Below are positions 1 to 7,056 of a stretch of DNA of 16,632 nt, one piece after another. A model generated the notes under the pieces. That model did not search any database, was not told the origin of the DNA, and saw only the letters and a list, made by a program, of their open reading frames with translations. Both the position numbers and the translations under genes were made by a program. Position 1 is the stretch's first letter, and every line of letters starts with the position of its first letter. Source of the DNA: JAVVRI01 sp036654795 (lineage in GTDB: Bacteria; Bacteroidota; Bacteroidia; Bacteroidales; Tannerellaceae); assembly GCA_036654795.1 (NCBI GenBank), contig JAVVRI010000062.1:1-16632 (forward strand), given 5' to 3'.

Positions 1-2
1 AG

Positions 3-54
3 GGCTATGAGGGAGCTCGCTCAAACTGCATAAAAATTACTTCCGAAACTTGAG
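3..54 (+). repeat. Left arm of window-terminal inverted repeat
   Basis: This 52-base segment is the reverse complement of 16578-16629 with 50 of 52 positions matching; the differences are at 26 and 37. Both copies lose similarity at the same inner edge, after position 54 and before 16578. It includes the near-palindrome TGAGGGAGCTCGCTCA (8-23), with one mismatched pair. A shared sharp edge in two inverted copies suggests the boundary of a dispersed element, most of which may lie outside the window. I cannot name the element, and no transposase or recombinase gene is visible next to it. Confidence 0.9.
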
Positions 55-454
55 TAAAGACTATAAATTTCCTAATCACGTATTTTACGTGCTTTCGCTT
101 GAAGGTACTTTTCTTCTTCCATTGTTGATTCTTTGAAAAGTCAACCTTATTTACAAAAAGACACCCCACATTGTTTTTCAAAACAGAGCCGACACAGAAG
201 CTGTACCAGACCAAAACGACCAAATAAGGTACAGTAAATCACTATTTATCCTATCTTTGTTACTCAACAGCTTGGACATTTCATTTATTTTATCTAATTT
301 TGCTTTCAAAACAGGGTTCTTGATTATTCTGCAAATCGGTTTTTTATCCACTACTAATTTACGAAGAATTTTCGAGACCTGTTAGTTTTTAGGCACTTTT
401 ATAAGGTGGAAAACGTGTTTTAATAACAGGATTGGTCAACTATATTTTATACAA
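55..454. other. Non-coding leader region upstream of susC
   Basis: This AT-rich stretch of about 400 bases has no convincing gene. A 72-codon minus-strand reading frame (5-223) exists but resembles no family I know and ends inside the terminal repeat. Visible structure is a perfect hairpin CACGTA-TTT-TACGTG (77-91), a lone -7-like TATCTTTG (252-259) without a matching upstream box, and a better promoter candidate at 271-302. The predicted susC transcript would then have a leader of about 145 bases. I see no riboswitch fold. Confidence 0.6.
271..302 (+). promoter_or_regulatory. Predicted promoter of susC-susD
   Basis: CTTG at 271-274 is followed by 20 bases and then TAATTTTG at 295-302. This fits the Bacteroidetes primary sigma factor consensus (TTTG about -33, TAnnTTTG about -7). 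Transcription would start near 309, leaving a leader of about 145 bases before susC. The -33 box is one base off consensus. Confidence 0.5.
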
Positions 455-3400
455 ATGAGAGTAATATGTTTTGTTAATTTTCCTAAGCATTCTGGTTTTA
501 CGGTAAAGAGCTTACTTCTGCTTGTCATGTTTTGTATAGGAACATGCACAAATGTGCTGTGGGCACAAAAAAAAGTGACCGGCGTCGTAATGGAAAAAGA
601 GGTCAATATGCCATTAATTGGTTGTAATGTTGTTGTTAAAGGGACAACCAACGGGACTACAACCGATCTGGAGGGCAAATATGTACTCGAAGTGGAAAAA
701 GACGACGTTATTATAGAGTTTTCCTATCTTGGAATGATAACGCAGAGCGAACTTCTGAACGGCCGTTCGATTGTTAATGTCGATATGCATTCCGACACAC
801 AGAAAGTGGATGAAGTAGTAGTGACCGCTATGGGCATACAACGTAAAGCCAAATCGTTGACCTACGCAACCCAGCAGTTGGCCGGCCAGGAACTGACCCG
901 TGCCAAAGACGCCAACCTGATTAACTCCCTGCAAGGAAAAGCCGCCGGGATGGTCATTACGCCTAATGCAACCGGAGCGGGTGGTTCTTCCAAGATCGTA
1001 TTACGCGGTAACAAATCGGCATACGGAAACAACCAGCCGCTTATTGTAATCAATGGTGTTCCGATGAACAACCCTGAAACATCTCAGTATGCCGACGAAT
1101 ACGAAGGCCGGGATGGTGGGGATGCCCTCGGCAACCTGAACCCGGATGATATTGCCAGCATGAACGTACTAAAAGGGGCTTCGGCGGCTGCATTATACGG
1201 CAGCATGGCTGCCAACGGGGTAATCATGATCACCACCAAGAAAGGACGCGACGGCGCTGCCCGCATCGATTTTTCTTCAAACATCACGTTGGAAACTCCA
1301 CTTCTATTGCCTAAGCTACAAGGACGCTACGGCGCAGTAAAAACCGGCGAGCAACTGAGCAACATGAGCTGGGGAGAAAAAGTAGCCGATAGCGACAGTA
1401 AGGCCATGGACAACGTAAACGATTTCTATCGTACAGGATCTACCTTTATCAACTCGGTTACAATCAATGGTGGAACCGAAAAAGCACAGAGTTTCCTTTC
1501 GTATGCCAACACCACGGCTTTCGGTATTATGCCCACCAATGATTTCAAGCGCCATAACATGGCTGCACGCGAAACATTTAACCTGCTCAACAACAAACTA
1601 ACCATCGACGCCTCTCTGTCCTATATCAACCAAAAGGGAACGAACCGCCCTAACGGAGGTAGCTACATCAACCCGCTGACCGGTTTATATACATTTCCGG
1701 CAAACGGCAATTTCGGTTATTATAAAGATAACTTCGAGAAATTCAGCGAGACAAAGACTNNNNNNNNNNCTCAAAACTGGTATATTTCGGAAGATGACTT
1801 TTCGGCCAACCCCGATTGGGTATTGCATCGTGCTAAATCAACCGAAAAACGCGAACGTGTCATGGCATCGGCCTCTGCCAAGTGGCAAATTACCGACTAC
1901 CTGAATGTGCAGGGACGTTTAAGCATTGACAATACATCCGACCTCTTCGAGCGCAAATGGCACGCCACGACCAATATCAATTGGTCATACCACACAAACG
2001 GACGCTATCGCCAGGAACGTTTTGAGGCCAAACAGCTCTACGGAGATTTGATGATGAACTTCAGCAAAACATGGAAAGAAACATGGGAAGTAAACGCCTC
2101 TTTAGGCACTAGCTTTCTGGACAACAAGATACAAAACACGCTATTGGACAGTAAAAAACTGGGGCTTATCGAACCCAACTTCTTCGTACCCGAAAACATC
2201 AATGGGAACGGCAACGAACGCACAACCAACCCGCGAAAACGCTTGAATTCTGTATTCGGAACCGTACAGTTGGGATATAAAGGGATGCTATACGCAGACG
2301 TAACAGGACGTAACGACTGGTCTTCTTCGCTGGCCTTTACCAAGAACTTCTCTTATTTCTACCCGTCAGTCGGTTTAACGGTATTGCTCAATGAGATGAT
2401 TCCGATGACAGAAAGGATCAATTTGCTGAAAATTCGCGGTTCTTACTCGATTGTAGGAAACGACGTGCCGGCATTTGTCACCTATCCGATGGATGGTATC
2501 AACATAGGTAAACTAGACCCGAATACAAAAAGACCGTTTAGCGAGATGAAGCCCGAAAAGATGCATTCGTTGGAGTTTGGTCTTGACTTGGAGATGCTCG
2601 ACAACCGTTTAAATTTCGACTTCACCTATTACAAGACCAACAACAAGAATCAGTATTTATCGATCTCTTCTCCACTCGCTTCGGGATACGAAAGCTATTT
2701 TATCAATGCCGGGAACATCGAAAACCAAGGCTTCGAGGCAGCGATCAGCTACCGTTGGGATTTTGCAAAGGACTGGAACTGGAGACCGGAATTTAATATC
2801 TCTTACAACAAAAACAGGATACAGGAACTGACAGACCATTTGAAGGACGGCGTATCGCTGGGATCGGGAGCCGGATTGAACTTTAGATTGGTGGAAGGAG
2901 GTTCGTACGGCGACATCTACGGCAAGGTGGCTATTCGCGACGAAAACGGAGCATTCAAGGTAGATCATGGTAAAATTGAAATTTCTGCCAAAGAAGAACA
3001 TCTGGGCAACGTAAACCCGAACTGGCAGTTAGGCTGGGGTAATACGTTTAGCTATAAAGATTTCAATTTCTATTTCCTGATCGATGGTAAAATAGGTGGT
3101 AATATTGTAAGTCAGACACAATGTCGTCTGGATGAGTACGGCGTAACAAAGGCAACAGCCGATGCACGCGACAATGGCGGCGTAGACCTTGGTAACGGAC
3201 AGAAGATGGATGCAAAGGCGTTCTATTCGTCTATAGCAAGCGTAGAGGGATCTAAAGATTTGTATGTGTATTCTGCAACTAACTTCCGCCTACGCGAACT
3301 TTCACTCGGCTACACATTCCGCAACCTGCTGGGTGTATCCAAGAACCTGAACCTGTCGTTCGTGGCTCGCAACCTGTTCTTCATCTACAAAGATGCTCCT

Positions 3401-3508
3401 ACCGATCCTGATTTATCTGTCTCCACAAACAACGGTTGGAAAGGATTCGATTTGTTTGGTCTTCCTGCCACTCGCAGTTACGGTATTAACTTGAAGGTTA
3501 CATTCTAA
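455..3508 (+). CDS. SusC/RagA-family TonB-dependent outer membrane transporter
   Basis: The product should import a ligand across the outer membrane using TonB-transmitted energy, capped by the SusD-like protein encoded next. It is 1017 residues as sequenced. Residues 1-37 look like a signal peptide ending LWA before QKK. A carboxypeptidase-regulatory-like beta domain follows (about 41-115), then the SusC-type TonB box DEVVVTAMG (119-127), a plug domain (about 130-265, with NLNPDDIASMNVLKGASAAA from 227), and a beta barrel to the C-terminal phenylalanine, the usual signal for outer membrane assembly. There is no extra N-terminal STN domain, which argues against anti-sigma signalling by this receptor. 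Ten N at 1760-1769 hide about four residues; the frame stays open across them, so the gene is probably intact. The substrate cannot be inferred, since no polysaccharide-degrading enzyme is present. The ATG at 455 gives the complete signal peptide. Confidence 0.95.
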   Translation: MRVICFVNFPKHSGFTVKSLLLLVMFCIGTCTNVLWAQKKVTGVVMEKEVNMPLIGCNVVVKGTTNGTTTDLEGKYVLEVEKDDVIIEFSYLGMITQSELLNGRSIVNVDMHSDTQKVDEVVVTAMGIQRKAKSLTYATQQLAGQELTRAKDANLINSLQGKAAGMVITPNATGAGGSSKIVLRGNKSAYGNNQPLIVINGVPMNNPETSQYADEYEGRDGGDALGNLNPDDIASMNVLKGASAAALYGSMAANGVIMITTKKGRDGAARIDFSSNITLETPLLLPKLQGRYGAVKTGEQLSNMSWGEKVADSDSKAMDNVNDFYRTGSTFINSVTINGGTEKAQSFLSYANTTAFGIMPTNDFKRHNMAARETFNLLNNKLTIDASLSYINQKGTNRPNGGSYINPLTGLYTFPANGNFGYYKDNFEKFSETKTXXXXQNWYISEDDFSANPDWVLHRAKSTEKRERVMASASAKWQITDYLNVQGRLSIDNTSDLFERKWHATTNINWSYHTNGRYRQERFEAKQLYGDLMMNFSKTWKETWEVNASLGTSFLDNKIQNTLLDSKKLGLIEPNFFVPENINGNGNERTTNPRKRLNSVFGTVQLGYKGMLYADVTGRNDWSSSLAFTKNFSYFYPSVGLTVLLNEMIPMTERINLLKIRGSYSIVGNDVPAFVTYPMDGINIGKLDPNTKRPFSEMKPEKMHSLEFGLDLEMLDNRLNFDFTYYKTNNKNQYLSISSPLASGYESYFINAGNIENQGFEAAISYRWDFAKDWNWRPEFNISYNKNRIQELTDHLKDGVSLGSGAGLNFRLVEGGSYGDIYGKVAIRDENGAFKVDHGKIEISAKEEHLGNVNPNWQLGWGNTFSYKDFNFYFLIDGKIGGNIVSQTQCRLDEYGVTKATADARDNGGVDLGNGQKMDAKAFYSSIASVEGSKDLYVYSATNFRLRELSLGYTFRNLLGVSKNLNLSFVARNLFFIYKDAPTDPDLSVSTNNGWKGFDLFGLPATRSYGINLKVTF
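1760..1769. other. Assembly gap of ten N inside susC
   Basis: Ten undetermined bases lie in the barrel-coding part of susC, about codons 436-439. The reading frame continues normally on both sides (ETKT before, QNWY after; QNWY is a common SusC motif). The true length could be ten bases or any in-frame equivalent. This is an assembly artefact and not a biological feature. Confidence 0.98.
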
Positions 3509-3520
3509 AAACGTATATCA

Positions 3521-5212
3521 ATGATGAAAAATAATATAGTTAAGCAATTCAAAAACACATTTCTATTGTATGCTATGGCTGCATTGGCAGGGATGACAGC
3601 TTGTACAGGCAACTTTGAAGGCATAAATACAAATCCGAACGGTATGGAGCCATCACAAGTAAAAATCACATCCCGTTTTAATCAGCCTATTATAGGTGTC
3701 TACAACAATTACCAGAATATCAACGACGAATTCATGCTACAACAGAACTTGAATGCAGATATGTATTCCGGCTATATAACTACAAACTCAGCATTCAACG
3801 GAAACTCAAACAACTCCCACTACGCCATGGTGGATCGTTGGAACAACGAGGCATTTCGGGACGGCATGTTATACGTAATGACCCCTATCAGCCAAATTCT
3901 TAAATTGACTGAGGACAAAGACTATACAGCTATTGCCAAAATCATCCGGGTGATGGGCATCCACCGCGTAACAGATATTTACGGCCCAATCCCCTATTCC
4001 AAAGCCATGCAGGGAGGCGCCTCTGTGCCTTACGACAGTCAGGAAAGTATCTATATGGCTTTCTTAGCCGAACTGGATCAGGCAATAAAAGAGCTAACTG
4101 ATTTTGTTGATTCAGGACAAGCTCTGCCCAGCCGTATTTCGGAATTTGATATTGTATGCCGTGCCGACCATAAACAGTGGATTCGTTTTGCCAACACCTT
4201 GCGCCTGCGCTTGGCGATGCGTCTGGCTGTTGTGAAACCGGATGTGGCAAAAACAAACGCAGAGGCTGCCGTTAGCCATAAATATGGGGTACTGGCAGCA
4301 GGCAACCCAAACGTAGAGGTGATCGATGCCACAGTAATGAACCCATTGAACGAATGTACTATGGGATATAACGACATGCGTGCCGGAGCATCGATAGTGT
4401 GTATGCTCAAGGGATACAACGATCCACGTCTGTCCGTTTATATAACGCCGATAGGCTGGTTCAAAATCGGAGGGCATGAACAGGATATTATAGATAAAAA
4501 CGGCAAGGAGACAGGAAACAAAGGAAAGTATATCGGAATCCGCCAGGGAGCGGTTGTAGACAAAGGCATCTACCAGGTATACTCGACAGCAAACCTGTCT
4601 TTATCGACCAAAATGGCCGACTACACCGGCAACAAAACACAACTATCCAACCACCTGCCCTGGATGAAGGTGGCAGAAGCCTACTTCCTCCGTGCCGAAG
4701 GTGCGCTCCGCGGCTGGAACATGGGCGGATCGGCTAAAGAATTGTACGAACAAGGGATTCAGGTTTCATTCGATGAATATGCAATCCCAGCGTCTGAGTA
4801 TGCGAAATATATTGAGAACAGCACGGACATTTGCGCTGATTACGAAGATCCGCACGAACCCTCTTATAATATGAAGGGCATCGACAAATGTACCGTAAAG
4901 TGGGATGAAGCTGCTTCGAGAGAAGAGAAACTTCACCGGATCATCAACCAAAAATGGATTGCCATGTATCCGGAAGGACAGGAAGCATGGAGTGAATTTC
5001 GTCGTACCGGCTTCCCCAAGCTGTTCCCCGTTGCTGTAAACAAAAGTGCCGGCGAATGGAAAATACCTGATGGCGAATTTATCAAACGCCTTCCATTCCC
5101 AAAGAACGAAAAGGATGCCAACGCCGAAGAGGTTGCCAAAGCCGTTTCTTTATTGAACGGCACGGACAGCCCGGCTACACGCCTATGGTGGGATACCGGT
5201 AAGAACTTCTGA
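3521..5212 (+). CDS. SusD/RagB-like surface lipoprotein
   Basis: This is the ligand-binding partner that forms the lid on the SusC-type barrel at the cell surface. The 563-residue product starts with a lipoprotein signal: positively charged N-terminus, hydrophobic stretch, and lipobox MTAC with the lipidated cysteine at 28. Next comes NTNPNG (36-41), common in SusD-like proteins. The middle is helical and TPR-like, and the end carries the family hallmarks RLPFP and a closing LWWD. The sequence looks closest to the SusD-like_2 type rather than to starch-binding SusD, from recalled family features only. The gene lies 12 bases after susC, so the two are cotranscribed. Two ATG codons (3521, 3524) are possible starts and differ by one methionine. 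The ligand is unknown. Confidence 0.93.
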   Translation: MMKNNIVKQFKNTFLLYAMAALAGMTACTGNFEGINTNPNGMEPSQVKITSRFNQPIIGVYNNYQNINDEFMLQQNLNADMYSGYITTNSAFNGNSNNSHYAMVDRWNNEAFRDGMLYVMTPISQILKLTEDKDYTAIAKIIRVMGIHRVTDIYGPIPYSKAMQGGASVPYDSQESIYMAFLAELDQAIKELTDFVDSGQALPSRISEFDIVCRADHKQWIRFANTLRLRLAMRLAVVKPDVAKTNAEAAVSHKYGVLAAGNPNVEVIDATVMNPLNECTMGYNDMRAGASIVCMLKGYNDPRLSVYITPIGWFKIGGHEQDIIDKNGKETGNKGKYIGIRQGAVVDKGIYQVYSTANLSLSTKMADYTGNKTQLSNHLPWMKVAEAYFLRAEGALRGWNMGGSAKELYEQGIQVSFDEYAIPASEYAKYIENSTDICADYEDPHEPSYNMKGIDKCTVKWDEAASREEKLHRIINQKWIAMYPEGQEAWSEFRRTGFPKLFPVAVNKSAGEWKIPDGEFIKRLPFPKNEKDANAEEVAKAVSLLNGTDSPATRLWWDTGKNF

Positions 5213-5225
5213 TAAGATCTGATTT

Positions 5226-5253
5226 AATCGGCTGACCCCCAAAATCGGCTGAC
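5226..5253. repeat. Short direct repeat after susD
   Basis: The 11-mer AATCGGCTGAC occurs at 5226-5236 and again at 5243-5253, a period of 17 bases, between the susD stop and the terminator hairpin. No function is evident; it could be a small tandem duplication. Confidence 0.7.
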
Positions 5254-5271
5254 TCGAAAGGTAAGGACATA

Positions 5272-5309
5272 AAAAAAGTTCTGATAGTTTATACTATCAG
5301 AACTTTTTT
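5272..5309. terminator. Bidirectional intrinsic terminator between susD and tRNA-Asp
   Basis: A perfect hairpin has arms GTTCTGATAGT (5278-5288) and ACTATCAGAAC (5293-5303) around the loop TTAT. It is extended by six A:T pairs, making a 17-bp stem. The A run on one side and T run on the other let it end susCD transcripts on the plus strand and the tRNA-Asp transcript on the minus strand, whose mature 3' end is 16 bases away. Confidence 0.92.
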
Positions 5310-5325
5310 ATGCTTCTTTCGAAAG

Positions 5326-5399
5326 CGGTCCGGACGGGACTCGAACCCGCGACCCCATGCGTGACAGGCATGTATTCTAACCAACTGAACTACCGAACC
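5326..5399 (-). tRNA. tRNA-Asp (anticodon GUC)
   Basis: Read on the minus strand this is a complete 74-base cloverleaf. The acceptor arms GGTTCGG and CCGGACC pair with one G:T wobble. The D arm contains AGTTGGTT, the anticodon loop is CTGTCAC (anticodon GTC), and the T arm is GCGGGTTCGAGTCCCGT. The unpaired base 73 is G, as expected for aspartate tRNA. CCA is not encoded and must be added afterwards. It has its own promoter at 5438-5469 and a terminator at 5272-5309, so it appears to be a single-gene transcript. Confidence 0.97.
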
Positions 5400-5437
5400 A
5401 GAGTGTTTACTCAGTGCTATTCCTCTGAATTGCGATG

Positions 5438-5469
5438 CAAAGATATGCGGTTTTTTTGGATTGTGCAAC
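5438..5469 (-). promoter_or_regulatory. Promoter of tRNA-Asp
   Basis: On the minus strand GTTG (5469-5466) is followed by 20 bases and TATCTTTG (5445-5438), a close match to the Bacteroidetes consensus. Transcription would begin about 30 bases upstream of the mature tRNA 5' end. Confidence 0.75.
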
Positions 5470-5549
5470 ACCTAAACTAAAATATTTTTCACGTTTTTAC
5501 ATTCATATCTGATTACTAAGTATTTATTAATGTAATTTTCTTCTATTAT

Positions 5550-5587
5550 TTTGAGCATACACAACTTTGGGCAGACAACTTTGAGCA
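5550..5587 (+). repeat. Three-copy TTTGRGCA repeat upstream of the his operon
   Basis: TTTGAGCA (5550-5557), TTTGGGCA (5566-5573) and TTTGAGCA (5580-5587) are spaced 16 and 14 bases apart. The last two lie in a larger near-identical unit, ACAACTTTGRGCA, repeated with a 14-base period (5561-5573 and 5575-5587). They sit about 95-130 bases before the predicted hisH -7 box. This could be a regulator-binding array or a chance tandem duplication; no regulator can be named. Confidence 0.5.
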
Positions 5588-5679
5588 TAAACAGGCGAAA
5601 GCAGAAGACATATTATCACAAACTCCATTTGTTTCACAACTTTTCAGGAGCGAGAGACCTATATGTTCTGATAAATTGC

Positions 5680-5687
5680 TACTTTTG
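5680..5687 (+). promoter_or_regulatory. Predicted -7 box of the his operon
   Basis: TACTTTTG fits TAnnTTTG and would start transcription near 5694, about 20 bases before the hisH ATG. No TTG is found 19-21 bases upstream, so the promoter may be weak or depend on an activator. Confidence 0.5.
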
Positions 5688-5713
5688 CAATTCAATATAA
5701 AAGCGGAACAACA

Positions 5714-6304
5714 ATGGAGGTTGCCATCATTAAATATAATGCCGGAAATATATACTCGGTAGACTATGCGCTCAAGCGGCTAGGGATTACCCCAATTATT
5801 ACAGCCGATCCGGAAATACTCGGAAGAGCAGACAAGGTGATCTTTCCCGGTCAGGGAGAAGCCCGCTCAACCATGCAATACCTGCGCGAACATAAGTTAG
5901 ACCAATTGATTTGTCACCTAAAGCAACCTGTACTGGGTATCTGCATCGGTATGCAACTCATGTGCCGCTATTCCGAAGAGGGGGAAACTACCTGCCTAGG
6001 TATTTTTGATGCAGAGGTAAAACGATTCATTCCCCAAAAGCACGAGGACAAAGTACCACACATGGGGTGGAACACACTGACAAATGTAAAAAACGCACTC
6101 TTCTCCCCCAGTTTGGAGGAACAGTTTGTTTATTTCGTACATAGTTATTATGTACCTATTAATAGCCACACAACAGCTACTACGGAATATATACAGCCAT
6201 TCAGCGCCGCCCTGCATACAAAGAACTTTTATGCCACGCAATTTCACCCAGAGAAGAGCGGCTCTATAGGTGAAGCGATATTGACGAATTTTCTAAAACT
6301 ATAA
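5714..6304 (+). CDS. hisH: Imidazole glycerol phosphate synthase, glutaminase subunit
   Basis: HisH hydrolyses glutamine and passes ammonia to HisF for ring closure in histidine synthesis. The 196-residue product is normal in length and is a class I glutamine amidotransferase: nucleophile C77 in GICIGMQ, and the H178/E180 pair in QFHPE. The N-terminus IIKYNAGNIYSV is typical. One oddity is that the oxyanion-strand motif, usually PGVG in this family, reads PGQG (45-48). It is the first gene of the cluster, with hisA only 6 bases downstream. HisH, HisA, HisF and HisIE cover only the middle of the pathway, so hisG, hisD, hisC and hisB must lie elsewhere. Confidence 0.96.
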   Translation: MEVAIIKYNAGNIYSVDYALKRLGITPIITADPEILGRADKVIFPGQGEARSTMQYLREHKLDQLICHLKQPVLGICIGMQLMCRYSEEGETTCLGIFDAEVKRFIPQKHEDKVPHMGWNTLTNVKNALFSPSLEEQFVYFVHSYYVPINSHTTATTEYIQPFSAALHTKNFYATQFHPEKSGSIGEAILTNFLKL

Positions 6305-6310
6305 CGAATC

Positions 6311-7030
6311 ATGATAGAATTAATTCCTGCTATTGATTTGATTGATGGAAAATGTGTACGCCTTACCCAAGGAGATTACAGTACACAGAAGATATATAAC
6401 GAAGATCCCTTAGAGGTTGCGAAAATGTTTGAAGAACACGGTATCAGGCGGATACACGTAGTAGATCTGGACGGTGCACGCGAAGGACGAATCATCAACT
6501 ATAGAACATTGGAGCGGCTAGCCACACGCACCTCGCTCATCATCGATTTTGGCGGTGGGTTGAAGCAAGAGGACGATCTGGAAATTGCTTTCGAAAGTGG
6601 CGCAAAGATGATTACCGGTGGAAGCATCGCAGTAAGAAATCCGGAAATCTTCACCTCATGGATAGCTAAGTTTGGAAACAATAAGATCATTCTGGGAGCC
6701 GACGTAAAAAACAAAATGATCGCAATCAGCGGATGGGAGGAGACGACTGAAAAAGAGTTAATACCATTTATATCCGGCTACTACGACAAGGGTATTACCA
6801 AAGTAATATGTACCGACATAGGTCGTGACGGCATGCTGCAAGGTCCGGCGGTGGAATTATATGAAGAGATACACGAAGCATTGCCCTACATTCACCTCAT
6901 TGCCAGTGGAGGCGTAAGCTCCATTGAAGACATTGAGCAGTTGGCTGCGGCAGGTATTCAGTCCGTGATATTTGGCAAAGCCATCTATGAAGGGCGGATA
7001 CAGATGAAAGATCTGCTACGTTTTACATAA
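6311..7030 (+). CDS. hisA: ProFAR isomerase (HisA)
   Basis: This enzyme isomerises N'-formimino-ProFAR to PRFAR by an Amadori rearrangement, giving the substrate of HisF/HisH. The 239-residue product is a (beta/alpha)8 barrel with the two-fold repeated phosphate-binding pattern of the HisA/HisF family. Likely catalytic aspartates are D9 (PAIDLIDGKCVRL) and D131 (LGADVKN); TDIGRDG (168-174) and ASGGV (198-202) are further family motifs. Nothing is missing. It lies between hisH (6 bases) and hisF (26 bases), consistent with one transcript. Confidence 0.97.
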   Translation: MIELIPAIDLIDGKCVRLTQGDYSTQKIYNEDPLEVAKMFEEHGIRRIHVVDLDGAREGRIINYRTLERLATRTSLIIDFGGGLKQEDDLEIAFESGAKMITGGSIAVRNPEIFTSWIAKFGNNKIILGADVKNKMIAISGWEETTEKELIPFISGYYDKGITKVICTDIGRDGMLQGPAVELYEEIHEALPYIHLIASGGVSSIEDIEQLAAAGIQSVIFGKAIYEGRIQMKDLLRFT

Positions 7031-7056
7031 ATCAGCAAAAAGAAGAGTAATAAGAT

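Larger units (their letters stand above)
5400..5713. other. Divergent intergenic region between tRNA-Asp and hisH
   Basis: This gap of about 310 bases holds no gene. It contains the tRNA-Asp promoter (5438-5469, minus strand), three TTTGRGCA repeats (5550-5587), and a -7-like box just before hisH (5680-5687). I looked for a histidine-rich leader peptide with an attenuator and saw none. Confidence 0.8.

Noticed and set aside
5..223. 72-codon minus-strand reading frame overlapping the left terminal repeat
   Set aside because: It has no recognisable domain, its composition looks like translated AT-rich non-coding DNA, and its end lies in a repeat.
252..259. TATCTTTG as the susC -7 box
   Set aside because: No TTG lies 19-21 bases upstream, while the box at 295-302 has one at exactly 20.
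4078..4477. Minus-strand frames of 113 and 121 codons inside susD
   Set aside because: They are antisense to a clear SusD-like coding sequence and show no independent signal.
5400..5713. Histidine leader peptide and attenuator
   Set aside because: There is no short frame with a run of histidine codons and no terminator/antiterminator pair.
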